In this document: positions 30,701 to 39,964 of the stretch, one piece after another
Layout of the letters: every line of letters begins with the position of its first letter
Position numbering within the stretch: position 1 is the stretch's first letter
Program-made: the position numbers and the translations under genes
The notes under the pieces: generated by a model
Told to the model about the DNA's origin: nothing
What the model saw: the letters and a program-made list of their open reading frames with translations, nothing else
Databases searched by the model: none
Assembly (NCBI RefSeq): GCF_019264485.1
Contig: NZ_JAHVAA010000015.1
Coordinates: 62,001 to 126,000, forward strand
DNA length: 64,000 nt
Direction of reading: 5' to 3'
Origin: Sediminibacterium sp.
Lineage (GTDB): Bacteria; Bacteroidota; Bacteroidia; Chitinophagales; Chitinophagaceae

Positions 30701-31590
30701 TTCTGGATGAATACACTTTTGATTTCCATTTCGATGATGGTTGCTATAGCTTCCTCATCTAAAACAGTATCACGTTCCATCACGATTTCGTTACGCTCAA
30801 TGCTTACCACTTCACCGGTATCTTCATCCACGAAATCTTCTACCCATGTTCTTAATACGCGGGCAGCCAGTTTTTTACCAACATGGTGAGCCAGTGTTTT
30901 CTTATCGGCTTTCACCTCATCGGCCATACCAAAGAGTTCCAGGATATCCTTATCGGTTTCAAAACCAATAGAACGTAATAGGGTTGTTACCGGGAATTTC
31001 TTCTTACGGTCGATGTAGGCATACATCACATTATTGATATCGGTAGCAAACTCCATCCATGCACCTTTGAAAGGAATAACACGGGCAGAATAAATTTTGG
31101 TACCGTTAGGGTGTACAGACTGACCAAAGAATACACCGGGTGAACGGTGTAACTGAGATACTACCACACGCTCGGCTCCGTTGATTACGAAAGTACCACG
31201 GGGTGTCATGTACGGAATATTTCCGAGGAACACATCCTGAACGATGGTCTGGAAATCTACGTGCTCTTCATCATTACAACTTAAACGCAGTTTTGCTTTT
31301 AAAGGCACAGCGTAAGTAAGACCACGCTCCATACACTCATCGAGTGTGTAACGGGGCGGATCGATGAAATAATCCAGGAACTCCAGTACGAAAATGTTAC
31401 GCGTGTCTGTAATAGGAAAGTTTTCCTTGAACACACGGAACAAACCCTCCACATTACGTTTATCGGGTGTTGTTTCTAACTGAAAAAATTCTCTGAATGA
31501 TTCTAACTGGATGTCGAGCAGGTCAGGGGCATCAGCCAAATGTTTAGTTTTACCGAAGCCGACCCTGTTGTTCAATGTAGTTGTAGACAT
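27787..31590 (-). CDS. rpoB: RNA polymerase beta subunit
   Basis: A 1267-residue subunit. The rifampicin-pocket region is visible as [25 protein letters not shown] (in parts) and [22 protein letters not shown]. The region carries the common wild-type residues, including the H of THKRR, so no resistance substitution is evident. Other landmarks are [10 protein letters not shown] and the C-terminal [22 protein letters not shown]. Unlike the usual order it is not next to rplL: six accessory features lie between, and it has its own promoter (31730-31760) and a leader of about 135 bases. Confidence 0.99.
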   Translation of the reverse strand: MSTTTLNNRVGFGKTKHLADAPDLLDIQLESFREFFQLETTPDKRNVEGLFRVFKENFPITDTRNIFVLEFLDYFIDPPRYTLDECMERGLTYAVPLKAKLRLSCNDEEHVDFQTIVQDVFLGNIPYMTPRGTFVINGAERVVVSQLHRSPGVFFGQSVHPNGTKIYSARVIPFKGAWMEFATDINNVMYAYIDRKKKFPVTTLLRSIGFETDKDILELFGMADEVKADKKTLAHHVGKKLAARVLRTWVEDFVDEDTGEVVSIERNEIVMERDTVLDEEAIATIIEMEIKSVFIQKEDVGGDYAIIYNTLNKDTSNSELEAVQHIYRQLRGADAPDNETARGIIDKLFFSDKRYDLGEVGRYKINRKLNLEYPLTKKVLTKQDIIEIIKYLVRLTNAKAEIDDIDHLSNRRVRTVGEQLYAQFGVGLARMARTIRERMNVRDNEVFTPVDLINARTLSSVINSFFGTSQLSQFLDQTNPLSEITHKRRISALGPGGLSRERAGFEVRDVHYSHYGRLCTIETPEGPNIGLISTLCVHASINDMGFIETPYRKVENGKVNMKELTFLSAEEEDTARIAQSNSPLTEKGEFAEDKVVSRQTGDFPILDKEDVEYMDVAPNQIVGLSASLIPFLEHDDANRALMGSNMQRQAVPLIRPEVPIVGTGLEGKAARDARIQIHADGNGVVEFVDANEIHVRYDRNDIDRLISFNDDLQVYKLTKFIKTNQATCINLRPAVRKGQKVKKGDFLTEGYATKDGELALGRNLQVAFMPWKGYNFEDAIVISEKVVREDLFTSIHIDEYELEVRDTKLGEEELTPDIPNVSEEATKDLDEHGIIRIGATIKEGDILIGKITPKGESDPTPEEKLLRAIFGDKAGDAKDASLKAPNGTEGVVIDKKLFQRAKKDKNGKIREKALLEKVEKVHQQNTESIKELLLDKLQTLLKDKASTGVSNNFGEMLIGKGAKFNQKNLSTIDYQNVNPLGWTGDTKTDDQINTLLHNYSIRYNEELGRYKREKFNISIGDELPAGVLKLAKVYLAVKRKLKVGDKMAGRHGNKGIVAKIVRAEDMPFMDDGTPVDIVLNPLGVPSRMNLGQIYETILGWTGKRLGVKFATPIFDGASTDEIEQYCKDASIPRNGHTYLFDGETGERFHQKATVGVIYMIKLHHMVDDKMHARSIGPYSLITQQPLGGKAQFGGQRFGEMEVWALEAYGAANILQELLTLKSDDIIGRAKTYEAIVKGDNIPRAGVPESFNVLVHELRGLGLDLKFE

Positions 31591-31629
31591 ATTTGTGTAA
31601 AACCGGTTTAGATACGATAAAAAATTGGG

Positions 31630-31647
31630 GAGAATGGTGAGATTCTC
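31630..31647 (-). promoter_or_regulatory. Small hairpin in the rpoB leader
   Basis: On the minus strand GAGAAT-CTCACC-ATTCTC forms a 6-bp hairpin followed by CCCAATTTTTT, about 35 bases before the rpoB ATG. It could be a weak leader attenuator. The stem is short and the case is weak. Confidence 0.3.
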
Positions 31648-31729
31648 TTAACGTACAATCGGCGCATTCATCATTCAAACGTCAATGATAAAAATGTCCA
31701 CCCGCTAAATTGCCCAAAATTAAGGATGG

Positions 31730-31760
31730 CAAAGGTATGAAATGGATAAGCAATCGCAAA
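31730..31760 (-). promoter_or_regulatory. Promoter of rpoBC
   Basis: On the minus strand TTTG (31757-31760), 19 bases, then TACCTTTG (31730-31737) match the Bacteroidota housekeeping promoter exactly. The downstream bases CCATCC are shared with the tRNA-tuf and rpsU promoters. It is about 140 bases upstream of the rpoB ATG. Confidence 0.88.
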
Positions 31761-31773
31761 AACAAATTTATAC

Positions 31774-31828
31774 GTGAATGGTCAATGGTGAATGGGGAGT
31801 GAGTAGTGAGGAGTCAGCAGTGAGTAAG
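31774..31828. repeat. One-armed run of GTGAATGGT and AGTGAGTAGT words
   Basis: Directly upstream of the rpoB promoter lies a run of GTGAATGGTCAATGGTG words passing into AGTGAGTAGTGAGG words. No complementary arm is close by. The two word families are those of 60426-60520 and 4301-4380. Confidence 0.6.
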
Positions 31829-31918
31829 TATATGATAATCAATAGATTAGATTTTCTTATTGCCGAAACAGACACAATCCCCACCCTTGCAGTGATCTTA
31901 CGGTGGAATAGCAAGTTA

Positions 31919-32036
31919 ACCACAGAGTAGCAAAGAGTAAAACACGGAGTTTCACGGAGGTAGAACTAGTAACGTTTAGCTGCTACATAGAAAACCTCCA
32001 TGAAACTCCGTGCCACACTCTGTGCTACTCTGTGGT
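31919..32036. repeat. Word-type inverted repeat (CACAGAGT family) after the M13 peptidase gene
   Basis: The arm at 31919-31962 (ACCACAGAGTAGCAAAGAGT...) is largely complementary to 31994-32036 (...GTGCTACTCTGTGGT), with a 31-base loop. It starts 8 bases from the peptidase stop. The remainder of the 454-base gap between rpoB and this gene holds the rpoB promoter and leader and no gene. Confidence 0.85.
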
Positions 32037-32044
32037 AAAAAAAA

Positions 32045-34066
32045 TCACCAAATCCTCGCCCGCTGATCAACTGCACGGAAAAGTTTATTCTTCTCCGTTA
32101 CCCCAAATGCCTGATAGAATGGCTCGAAATTGGCCAATGGGCCGTTTACCCTGAATTCTTCCGGACTATGCGGATCGGTGGTAATACGGGTACGCATACT
32201 CTCTGGTCTGTCAACCAGCCTCCAAACCTGTGCATACCCCAGGAAGAAACGTTGATAGGGAGTAAAACCATCTATTTTCTCGTTACCCTGCCCCTGTTTG
32301 GTGAGTTTGAATGCATCGAAAGCAATGGCAAGTCCGCCGATATCTGCCAGATTCTCTCCTAATGTGAGGGCGCCATTTACATGCAGACTATCTAAAACAG
32401 TGTAAGCATTGTACTGCTCTACAACCCCTTTGGCTTTTGCATTGAACTTTTCGCCATCGGTTTTGGTCCACCAGTCGGTGAGGTTACCCTGCGCATCGTA
32501 CTGACGACCCTGGTCATCAAAACCATGGGTTATTTCATGACCAATCACCATACCGATGGCTCCGTAATTGATGGCATCATCTGCTTTCAGTTCAAAGAAG
32601 GGGAATTGTAAAATACCTGCAGGAAAAACAATCTCATTGAAAGTAGGATTGTAATAAGCATTTACAGTAGGTGCCGTCATCTGCCATTCTGTTTTATCAA
32701 CCTGCTGACCAATTTTGGCAATGCTTTCTTTATAATCATGTTTGGCAACACTGCGCATATTATCGTAAAATGCAGTCCGGGAAATAACAACATCATCATA
32801 TGTTTTCCATTTATCGGGGTAACCGATTTTTTTCATGATGGTTGATAATTTTTCCTGTGCTTTCTGTTTAGTAGTATCACTCATCCAGTCCAACGCAGTG
32901 ATGCGTTTACTGAAAGCTGTCTGCAGGTTATTTACCAGTTCATCCATTCTTTTCTTTGCATCGGCCGGAAAATATTTCTGTACGAATATTTGTCCGAGTA
33001 AATCTTTCAATCCATTATCTGTCATATTCACCATTTTCTTCCAGCGGTCTTCCTGCACTTTGGCGCCGGAGAATAATTTATTGAAAGAAAAACGTTCATC
33101 AACAAAAGCCTTACTCAATAAGGAAGCATTGGATGCGATATAATCATAACGAACTTTACTTTTCCATACATCTATCGGCTCACTGGCCAGCAAAGCGCTC
33201 AAGGCTTTGTAATAACCGGGCTGACTCACATTAATACTATCTGTTTTGATACCCATTTTCTGCAGGGTATTGCTCCAACTGATATTAGGCGCTATTTTTT
33301 CCAGTTCGGCCACAGACATTTTATTGTAATTACGAATAGGGTCACGCAGTTCTACAGGAGCCAGATGCGATTTAGCAATGGCTGTTTCCAGTTTCAGGAT
33401 AGCTGCAGCTTGTTGTGTTGCTGTTTCTTTAGACACACCCGTAAGCACAAAATAATTGGCAATATGTTCCAGGAATTTTTGTCTTTGTGCAACTGTAGTA
33501 GAATCTGTTTTGGTATAATAATCTTTTTCGGGCAAGCTCAACCCTGTCTGGTAAAGACTCAGGATATTTTTACTGCTGTTTCTTTCATCGGCGCCAATAT
33601 AAATGCCAATCAGGTCGCCATCGCCTTCCATGTAACTTTCTGCCAGCAGGTTAATCAGTTCCTTATAATCTTTAACGGCATCTATTTTAGACAGCATGGG
33701 CTTGAGTGGATCGTAACCCGCTTTTTCAATCGCTGCCGTATCCATTCCACTGGCATAGAAATCGCCTACTTTCTGTTCGGGGCTGCCAGATGTATGATCG
33801 GTTTTGGCAGACACTTCATCTAAAATGGTTCTTAGTTTTTTCAGGTTCTCGTCGTACAGGGTATAAAAGCTACCCCACCCGCTCTGGTCATCAGGAATTA
33901 CACTGTTTTTAATCCATGTGCCATTGGCATACATGAAGAAATTATCGCCGGGATGAATAGTTGTATCCATGCCGGCTTTATCGAAATAACTTGACTGATC
34001 TGTGTTGTTTTTACAGGAAGCAAATAATAAAACGGCTCCTGCAATTGCGGGTATGATTTGTTTCAT
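32045..34066 (-). CDS. M13-family zinc metallopeptidase lipoprotein
   Basis: A 673-residue neprilysin/PepO-like endopeptidase. The start MKQIIPAIAGAVLLFASCKNN carries a lipobox (FASC), so it should be a membrane-anchored lipoprotein facing the periplasm or surface. The zinc motif HEITH is seen in GHEITHGFDDQGRQYD, and the third ligand region is ENLADIGGL. The C-terminal ends near RARIW, typical of the family (CxxW or RxxW ending). It lies between rpoB and a divergent cupin gene and is not part of the transcription-translation unit. Confidence 0.93.
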   Translation of the reverse strand: MKQIIPAIAGAVLLFASCKNNTDQSSYFDKAGMDTTIHPGDNFFMYANGTWIKNSVIPDDQSGWGSFYTLYDENLKKLRTILDEVSAKTDHTSGSPEQKVGDFYASGMDTAAIEKAGYDPLKPMLSKIDAVKDYKELINLLAESYMEGDGDLIGIYIGADERNSSKNILSLYQTGLSLPEKDYYTKTDSTTVAQRQKFLEHIANYFVLTGVSKETATQQAAAILKLETAIAKSHLAPVELRDPIRNYNKMSVAELEKIAPNISWSNTLQKMGIKTDSINVSQPGYYKALSALLASEPIDVWKSKVRYDYIASNASLLSKAFVDERFSFNKLFSGAKVQEDRWKKMVNMTDNGLKDLLGQIFVQKYFPADAKKRMDELVNNLQTAFSKRITALDWMSDTTKQKAQEKLSTIMKKIGYPDKWKTYDDVVISRTAFYDNMRSVAKHDYKESIAKIGQQVDKTEWQMTAPTVNAYYNPTFNEIVFPAGILQFPFFELKADDAINYGAIGMVIGHEITHGFDDQGRQYDAQGNLTDWWTKTDGEKFNAKAKGVVEQYNAYTVLDSLHVNGALTLGENLADIGGLAIAFDAFKLTKQGQGNEKIDGFTPYQRFFLGYAQVWRLVDRPESMRTRITTDPHSPEEFRVNGPLANFEPFYQAFGVTEKNKLFRAVDQRARIW

Positions 34067-34336
34067 AGCGATGTTTTAGTTGGATAAATATGGGTAATTA
34101 TTGGGGAGGAGCAAAACCGTTTAACATTTTGAGGGCAATGGGTGGTGCAAACTTGGCATTATTATTTTGGTCAGTATTACTTCCTGTTTCCACAGTAATA
34201 TCTTGATTTTCAACAGAGTGATTTCGTTGCATATGTCTTGAGGGTTGTGTATATTTATGAGTAGTCGGTTATCTTATTTCGACATCATCAACTTTAAACA
34301 TAAAAGAAACAGACTATATTAATAAAACATACCATC

Positions 34337-35035
34337 ATGAGAAAAAACAAAGCCATTTTCCTGTTGGTCGTATTAAGCATATGGCTTAATGCATGCTCCG
34401 ACAGTAAAGAGAATAAAATTGCGGAGACTTCAAACGGCGATCTCACCAAAGAAACCTTTTCAATCAACAATCTGGTAAAGGAGAATAAACAGGTGCCAGA
34501 CAGCATTATTGAACGACTGAATGCACAGCATCACCAGTTGAAAGTTCTGGAAAGACGTACGATACCCGGTTCATTTATTAAGGCGGGGATGAAATACTTT
34601 TCCGACCATGCCGTTAAGTTGGATAAGCTTCCCGTTATTAATCCCGGCCCCGGAGAATATGTGCATGTTATGGAAGGGCAGCACCATGGCTACAAAAATC
34701 TTACCATAGGAATTACGGAAACTTTTCCTGGTGGGGCACCGCCAATGCATTCGCATGAAGGAGAAGAATCGCATGTATTGCTGGAAGGAGATATTCTTTA
34801 TGCATTAGGTGATACAATGTTTACCATCAAAGCACCTTATATGGTTAATATACCTCCGGGTGTACCGCATGCATTTAAAAACATTGGTAATAAAACAGCC
34901 AATATGGTTGTTATCTTCCCTACCAATATCTGGAAATATGATGTGCTTGACTATTTCCCTTTCGCCAAGGACACAACAAAATCAGTGTCCCGGTTTACCC
35001 AGTTTAAAAATAAACAACTTGCAATGAAACAATAA
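34337..35035 (+). CDS. Cupin-domain lipoprotein
   Basis: A 232-residue protein with a lipobox (SIWLNACSDS) and one cupin domain at about 120-205. The metal-binding strands are GGAPPMHSHEGEESHVLLEGD (His, His, Glu, His) and VNIPPGVPHAFKNIG. The fold could hold a metal and a small ligand; no substrate can be named. It is divergent from the M13 peptidase (270-base gap with no recognised site) and convergent with the orphan antitoxin gene. Confidence 0.8.
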   Translation: MRKNKAIFLLVVLSIWLNACSDSKENKIAETSNGDLTKETFSINNLVKENKQVPDSIIERLNAQHHQLKVLERRTIPGSFIKAGMKYFSDHAVKLDKLPVINPGPGEYVHVMEGQHHGYKNLTIGITETFPGGAPPMHSHEGEESHVLLEGDILYALGDTMFTIKAPYMVNIPPGVPHAFKNIGNKTANMVVIFPTNIWKYDVLDYFPFAKDTTKSVSRFTQFKNKQLAMKQ

Positions 35036-35061
35036 TGGCTTAAAAATAACAGTTGAGTATT

Positions 35062-35095
35062 AACTTTTGGAAAGTTCCGAAACTTTCCAAAAGTT
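35062..35095. repeat. Perfect 15-bp inverted repeat between convergent genes
   Basis: AACTTTTGGAAAGTT at 35062-35076 and AACTTTCCAAAAGTT at 35081-35095 enclose a 4-base loop. It lies between the cupin and higA-like stops. A T-rich tail is absent, so termination would have to rely on the stem. Confidence 0.8.
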
Positions 35096-35164
35096 TCACC
35101 GAGGCTACTCAGATAAATGCAACATTCCTGTACAGAAACGATATCAAACATCAAACATTCCCCC

Positions 35165-35599
35165 CTATCCCACTTTTCGTTTTACCGGCTTCTTTATTTC
35201 TTTTCTACTATTCACCGGAACCACCAATGTATACGGCCGATTAAACGCCTCCTGAGAAACCTTAAAATACTCCGCCAGCTTTCTGATCACTTCTTTTGAA
35301 AACCCTTTTTTGTAGTGCAGAATATCAGATACATACCCTTTACTGATGCCCAGTATTTCAACCATATCTTTTGCTTTCAGATGATGATCGTTCATGAAAG
35401 ACTGTAATAGTTGAACAGGATCAAGATCGGTAGCAGAAAGATGTGCAGCATCCCATTTTTCAATGAGCAGGGTGAGCAGTGCAATTTCATCTTTGGTGTT
35501 TCTGTCTTTTGCCCCAGAGAATACCAGTTCTTCCAGTGTATTGCAGTAGGCTGCATACTGGGTTTTGCTGGTAATAACTTTATATTTTAATGTTTCCAT
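35165..35599 (-). CDS. HigA-like antitoxin / XRE-type regulator (orphan)
   Basis: A 144-residue protein read from METLKYKVITSKTQY; a longer frame to 35671 adds residues with no family character. The N-terminal half has the HTH-domain antitoxin pattern (YAAYCNTLEELVFSG...DEIALLTLLIEKWDAAH). The C-terminal half carries a helix-turn-helix (AKDMVEILGISKGYVSDILHYKKGFS). No HigB/RelE toxin frame is found on either side. Upstream lies a perfect palindrome (35723-35747) over its promoter, consistent with autorepression. Confidence 0.8.
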   Translation of the reverse strand: METLKYKVITSKTQYAAYCNTLEELVFSGAKDRNTKDEIALLTLLIEKWDAAHLSATDLDPVQLLQSFMNDHHLKAKDMVEILGISKGYVSDILHYKKGFSKEVIRKLAEYFKVSQEAFNRPYTLVVPVNSRKEIKKPVKRKVG

Positions 35600-35704
35600 G
35601 GTATTTATTTTAGTAGTTACTGATAGTATATTGTTCTCCTGCTTTGTGCATTTTCTTTTTGTATGCATCAACAGTTTCTCATCTTATCAGGTGAACTTTC
35701 ATAA

Positions 35705-35732
35705 CAAAGATGATTTTTTTCTTATAGTTCAC
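35705..35732 (-). promoter_or_regulatory. Promoter of the higA-like gene
   Basis: On the minus strand a TTTG inside the palindrome and a CATCTTTG box (35705-35712) are 19 to 20 bases apart. The -7 box has one mismatch to TAnnTTTG. The -33 element lies inside the operator, so bound repressor would exclude sigma. Confidence 0.5.
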
Positions 35733-35747
35733 AAAATGTGAACTATA
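35723..35747. promoter_or_regulatory. Palindromic operator upstream of higA-like gene
   Basis: TATAGTTCAC, a 5-base AAAAT spacer and GTGAACTATA form a perfect 10-bp inverted repeat. A further half-site GTGAACTTT lies at 35691-35699. Such a site over a HigA promoter is typical of autoregulation. Confidence 0.7.
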
Positions 35748-35971
35748 GTTTATTAACATTTACCTCTAAATATATCCATACAATATTCATTAGTGTAGGT
35801 TTATCCGATTAAAAACGGATATAGAAAAGTTGTAGTTAAGTGTACTATGTGAGAGGCGGATTCATGTGCAAATTGATTATTTTCACTTTACCATATTGCA
35901 AATCTTTAACGCTATAACCTATCGTTCAAAGTATGAGATTTGTATATTTACGCTGCATGATCAATTAAACT

Positions 35972-36721
35972 ATGAAAACATTTTACTGCTGGACTACCAT
36001 ACTCCTTTTTTGTATTAGTAATACAGGTTTTACGCAAACCAAATCACTTAACGATACGGTATATCATTCCAGCCACCTCATCATCACCCGTTTGGCAAAA
36101 CACAGCTATGTACATACGAGTTATCTGTACACCAACAGTTTTGGTAAAGTGCCCTGTAATGGCATGATTGTTCTTCACAAAAATGAAGCGGTAGTTTTTG
36201 ATACCCCGGCCAACGATACCAGTACAGCAGAATTAATTAACTGGATTCAAAAGGATTCAAAAAGCAGGATCAATGCCATCATACCCACCCATTTTCATGA
36301 CGACTGCCTGGGTGGCTTAAAAACCTTCCATCAATACCAGATTCCCTCCTATGCAAATAACCAGACCATTTCACTGGCAAAAGCACAACAGTATCCGGTT
36401 CCTGCCCATGGTTTTGCTGATGAGCTTACGCTAACTGTAGGAGGAGAAAAAATATATACCCGATTTTTTGGTGAAGGACATACAAAAGACAATGTGGTGG
36501 GCTATTTTCCTACAGATCAGATACTTTTTGGTGGTTGCCTTATTAAAGAACTCAATGCCACAAAAGGTTATCTGGGTGATGCCAATGAAAAAGCATGGTC
36601 AGCAACCGTAGAAAAAATACAAAAGAATTATCCTGATTTAAAACTGGTGATCCCTGGTCATGGCAAACCCGGTGGTACAGCACTATTGAAATACACCATA
36701 CAGTTATTCCTGCAACAGTAA
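35972..36721 (+). CDS. Subclass B1 metallo-beta-lactamase
   Basis: A 249-residue protein with a signal peptide (MKTFYCWTTILLFCISNTGFTQ). All six zinc ligands of subclass B1 enzymes are in register: His107, His109 and Asp111 in PTHFHDDCLGG, His170 in GEGHTKDN, Cys189 in FGGCLIKE, and His230 in IPGHGKPGG. Cysteine at the fifth position separates B1 from B2 and B3. The length is normal. The family hydrolyses beta-lactams including carbapenems in the periplasm; activity of this protein is an inference. It precedes a glutaminase-like gene by about 90 bases. Confidence 0.9.
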   Translation: MKTFYCWTTILLFCISNTGFTQTKSLNDTVYHSSHLIITRLAKHSYVHTSYLYTNSFGKVPCNGMIVLHKNEAVVFDTPANDTSTAELINWIQKDSKSRINAIIPTHFHDDCLGGLKTFHQYQIPSYANNQTISLAKAQQYPVPAHGFADELTLTVGGEKIYTRFFGEGHTKDNVVGYFPTDQILFGGCLIKELNATKGYLGDANEKAWSATVEKIQKNYPDLKLVIPGHGKPGGTALLKYTIQLFLQQ

Positions 36722-36814
36722 TACCTGCCTGTATTACATCAAAGGGCTTTCCTAATTCATTTTTTATTAAATTGAATTCCGGTTCCTATCATATACCCTT
36801 TGATTATACAAGCC

Positions 36815-39220
36815 ATGAAGAAAATCTATTGTCTGTTCATTGCAGTTGCACTAACGCCATCTCTCTTTGCCCAGGTTTCAAAAGCACCAGCCTACCCATT
36901 GGTTACCCATGATCCTTATTTCAGTATCTGGAGTTTTTCTGATCAACTGAATGAGAGTGCAACAAAACATTGGACCGGTACAGATCATTCCCTGCTTGGA
37001 TATGTTTCAGTAGATGGTAAACTCTATAAATTTCTCGGTGCCGCTCCCAAAAAAATGCAAGCGCTTTTACCTAACAGCGACTTATCAGCCTATGAATGCA
37101 AATTCACAGAAACAAAACCTGATGACAACTGGCAACTGCCTTCTTTTGATGACGCTGGCTGGCAAAACGGGAAAGGTATGTTTGGTTCAAAGAATATGGA
37201 TGCTACTACTGAATGGAACAGCAAAGAAATCTGGTTCAGACGTTCGTTCACAGTAACAGAAAAAAACTTTAACCAGTTGCTGCTGACTTTAAAATACGAT
37301 GACAATATTAAAGTATACCTGAATGGCGAAAAAATTTATGAAGCAGGCTGCTGTTCTTCCAATAAAGAAATAATGCTGTCGAAGGAAATAGCAAACAAAA
37401 TCCAGATAGGCAGGAATACACTGGCAGTATATTGTGAGAATACCGGTGGACCGGGAATTATTGATGCAGGATTATACAACCTGTTACCAGATGAGCCGGT
37501 ATTACAGGCCACTCAAACATCGGTGAACATAAGCGCCACACAAACTACTTATCAGTTTACCTGTGGAGGGATAAATCTTACTGTGAAATTTTTATCTCCT
37601 CTACTGGCGAACAATCTCGATGTGTATTCGCGCCCCATCAGTTATATCAGTTCTATAGCCAACACCAATGATGGGAAACAGCATGACGTAAAAGTATTTT
37701 TTAACAGCAGTTCCGATATTACCCGTAATAAACTCAGTCAGCCAGTAAGTACCAAAACCAGTAAATACGAATCATTACTCATTCAAAAAACGGGTACGGA
37801 TTCGCAGGAGGTTTTAAAAAGAAAGGGGGATGATGTTCGTATAGACTGGGGTTATTCTTATACCGTCGTAAAAGATGAAAAAGGGGTACAATTATCGCAG
37901 CCTGCTCATACCCCTTCCTCTGCGCCTGATATATCTTCCGTTTGCAACCTGAAAATGGACTATGGCAAACTGGGTGCTACGCCTGTTTCCAAAACTATTT
38001 TACTGGCTTATGATGATCTGTATTCCATTCAGTATTTCAATAAAAATTTAGAAGCCTGGTGGAAGAAGAATTTTACATCTACAGAAGATATGCTGAAAAA
38101 ATCGATGGATGAATTTAAAAGTATTGAAGCCATTTGTACACGTTTCGATCAGCAGCTTTATACCGATGCATTAAAAGCGGGTGGAGATTACTATGCAAAG
38201 CTTTGTGTATTGGCCTATCGTGAATCATTAGCGGCACATAAGCTGGTGAGAGGCGCAAACAATGAAATATTATTTCCACAGAAAGAAAATTTCAGTAATG
38301 GTTCTATCTGGACAGTGGATGTTACTTATCCTTCAGCGCCGCTTACATTAATTTATAACCCTGCATTGTTAAAAGGCATGGTAGAGCCCATTATGGAATA
38401 CAGTGAATCGGGAAAGTGGACCAAACCCTTCCCGGCACATGACCTGGGTACTTATCCACTGGCCAATGGGCAGACTTATGGAGAAGATATGCCGGTGGAA
38501 GAATCGGGGAATATGATTATTCTCACAGCTGCTATTTGTAAAGCAGAAAAATCATTAGCGTTTGCTAAAAAACACTGGCCATTATTAAGTCAGTGGGTTG
38601 AGTTTTTAAACAAGGATGGATTTGATCCTGCCAACCAGTTATGTACCGATGATTTTGCCGGGCATCTTGCACGTAATACCAATTTATCGATGAAAGCCAT
38701 TGTAGGTATTGGAGCTTACGCACAGATGTCACAACAGTTAGGTAAAACAGAAGAAGCAGCTAAGTATCAGAAAATCGCACGCGACTATGCAGTAAAATGG
38801 ATGCAGATGGCTGATGATGGCGATCATTATACGTTGGCTTTTGATCAGAAAAATACCTGGAGCCAGAAGTACAATCTTGTTTGGGATAAACTACTCAACC
38901 TAAACCTCTTCCCTGCTTCCGTATACCAAAAGGAAGTAAAGTACTACCTCACTAAACAAAACAAATACGGTTTACCCTTAGACAGCCGGAAAACCTATAC
39001 CAAGAGCGACTGGATTGTATGGACCTCCGTTTTAGCTGATAAGGATAAAGACTTCCAATCACTGATTGATCCTGTTTATAAATATGCCATCGAAACGCCC
39101 AGCCGTGTACCCCTCAGCGACTGGCATGAAACGATCGATGGGAAACAGGTGGGTTTTCAGGCAAGAAGTGTGGTGGGGGGATATTTTATTAAGCTGCTGG
39201 AGCAGCAATGGAGGAGATAA
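36815..39220 (+). CDS. Secreted glutaminase-A-like protein (DUF4964/DUF5127/DUF4965/DUF1793)
   Basis: An 801-residue protein read from MKKIYCLFIAVALTPSLFAQ, a signal peptide; an ATG 15 bases upstream adds no family residues. The N-terminal region (VTHDPYFSIWSFSDQLNES) matches the DUF4964 start. It is followed by a beta-sandwich insert (GMFGSKNMDATTEWNSKEIWFRR), the DUF5127 region, and a C-terminal (alpha/alpha) toroid with SGKWTKPFPAHDLGTYP and DWHETIDGKQVGFQARSVVGGYF. Fungal GtaA glutaminases share this layout. Glutaminase activity here is an inference from family. Confidence 0.85.
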   Translation: MKKIYCLFIAVALTPSLFAQVSKAPAYPLVTHDPYFSIWSFSDQLNESATKHWTGTDHSLLGYVSVDGKLYKFLGAAPKKMQALLPNSDLSAYECKFTETKPDDNWQLPSFDDAGWQNGKGMFGSKNMDATTEWNSKEIWFRRSFTVTEKNFNQLLLTLKYDDNIKVYLNGEKIYEAGCCSSNKEIMLSKEIANKIQIGRNTLAVYCENTGGPGIIDAGLYNLLPDEPVLQATQTSVNISATQTTYQFTCGGINLTVKFLSPLLANNLDVYSRPISYISSIANTNDGKQHDVKVFFNSSSDITRNKLSQPVSTKTSKYESLLIQKTGTDSQEVLKRKGDDVRIDWGYSYTVVKDEKGVQLSQPAHTPSSAPDISSVCNLKMDYGKLGATPVSKTILLAYDDLYSIQYFNKNLEAWWKKNFTSTEDMLKKSMDEFKSIEAICTRFDQQLYTDALKAGGDYYAKLCVLAYRESLAAHKLVRGANNEILFPQKENFSNGSIWTVDVTYPSAPLTLIYNPALLKGMVEPIMEYSESGKWTKPFPAHDLGTYPLANGQTYGEDMPVEESGNMIILTAAICKAEKSLAFAKKHWPLLSQWVEFLNKDGFDPANQLCTDDFAGHLARNTNLSMKAIVGIGAYAQMSQQLGKTEEAAKYQKIARDYAVKWMQMADDGDHYTLAFDQKNTWSQKYNLVWDKLLNLNLFPASVYQKEVKYYLTKQNKYGLPLDSRKTYTKSDWIVWTSVLADKDKDFQSLIDPVYKYAIETPSRVPLSDWHETIDGKQVGFQARSVVGGYFIKLLEQQWRR

Positions 39221-39313
39221 GCTGCAAGCCACAAGCTACAAGCCGCAAGCTATAGGGATAAGATACAACTACGCTATCAAATACTTGTAGCTTGTAGCTT
39301 GCGGCTTGAAGCT
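39220..39313. repeat. Word-type inverted repeat (AAGCCACAAGC family)
   Basis: The arm at 39221-39252 (CAAGCCACAAGCTACAAGCC) is complementary with few mismatches to 39283-39313 (ACTTGTAGCTTGTAGCTTG...). It sits between the glutaminase-like stop and the rplL terminator. Confidence 0.85.
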
Positions 39314-39314
39314 C

Positions 39315-39344
39315 AAAAAAAAGCCGCCCCAAAATGGAGCGGCT
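39315..39344 (-). terminator. Terminator of rplKAJL
   Basis: On the minus strand AGCCGCTCC and GGGGCGGCT form a GC-rich stem followed by eight T, 28 bases beyond the rplL stop. On the plus strand the same stem is followed by ATATTTTTT, so it probably also ends the convergent glutaminase transcript. Confidence 0.9.
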
Positions 39345-39371
39345 ATATTTTTTGCTTAACAGCTTGTGAAA

Positions 39372-39746
39372 TTACTTCACTTCTACTTCAGCACCAGCTT
39401 CTTTCAGCTTAGCAACGATATCGTCAGCTTCAGCTTTAGAAATACCTTCTTTTACTGGTTTTGGAGCACCGTCAACCAGGTCTTTTGCTTCTTTCAGTCC
39501 AAGGCCAGTTAATTCTTTAACGATTTTAACTACACCCAGTTTGCTTGCACCACCGCTTACGAGGATAACATCAAAAGATGTTTTCTCTTCAACAGCAGCA
39601 GCTCCACCGCCGTCGCCAGCAGCAACTACAACTGCAGCAGCAGCTGGTTCAATACCGTAATCAGCTTTCAATACATCAGCTAATTCCTGAACTTCTTTTA
39701 CTGTTAAGCCTACTAATGTTTCGGCTAATGATTTTACGTCTGCCAT
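39372..39746 (-). CDS. rplL: 50S ribosomal protein L7/L12
   Basis: A 124-residue protein with the N-terminal dimerisation helices ([27 protein letters not shown]), a short Ala/Gly-rich hinge ([17 protein letters not shown]), and the C-terminal factor-binding domain ([20 protein letters not shown]). It forms the ribosomal stalk with L10. The 216-base spacer to rplJ holds a long word-type hairpin, unusual for the L10-L12 pair. Confidence 0.98.
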   Translation of the reverse strand: MADVKSLAETLVGLTVKEVQELADVLKADYGIEPAAAAVVVAAGDGGGAAAVEEKTSFDVILVSGGASKLGVVKIVKELTGLGLKEAKDLVDGAPKPVKEGISKAEADDIVAKLKEAGAEVEVK

Positions 39747-39820
39747 TTTGTTTCAATTTTTTCCGCCTTCATTCCCTGTAAGAGTCCGGCGGATGGTTTA
39801 AAAAAATTTGATCCTTATTA

Positions 39821-39964
39821 ATTTGAAAATTCGGGAATTTGAAAATTTGAAAATGAGCAAACCCCTTAATTTTCAGTTAACACAATTTGTTTTGAAAGTC
39901 TGTCATTTGAAACATTGAAATGGTTCTCCATTTTCAAATTTCCAAATCTCCAAATTTTCAAATT
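39821..39964. repeat. Word-type inverted repeat (GAAAATTTG family) between rplJ and rplL
   Basis: The arm at 39821-39855 and that at 39928-39964 are built of ATTTGAAAATTTG and CAAATTTTCAAATT words and enclose a loop of about 70 bases. The right arm runs into the rplJ stop codon. Sister copies lie at 49328-49470 and 51254-51403, also inside the translation-gene cluster. Confidence 0.85.

Noticed and set aside
35600..35671. Upstream extension of the higA frame as a remnant HigB toxin
   Set aside because: Only 24 codons, without any RelE/HigB pattern; it lies between the promoter and the accepted start.
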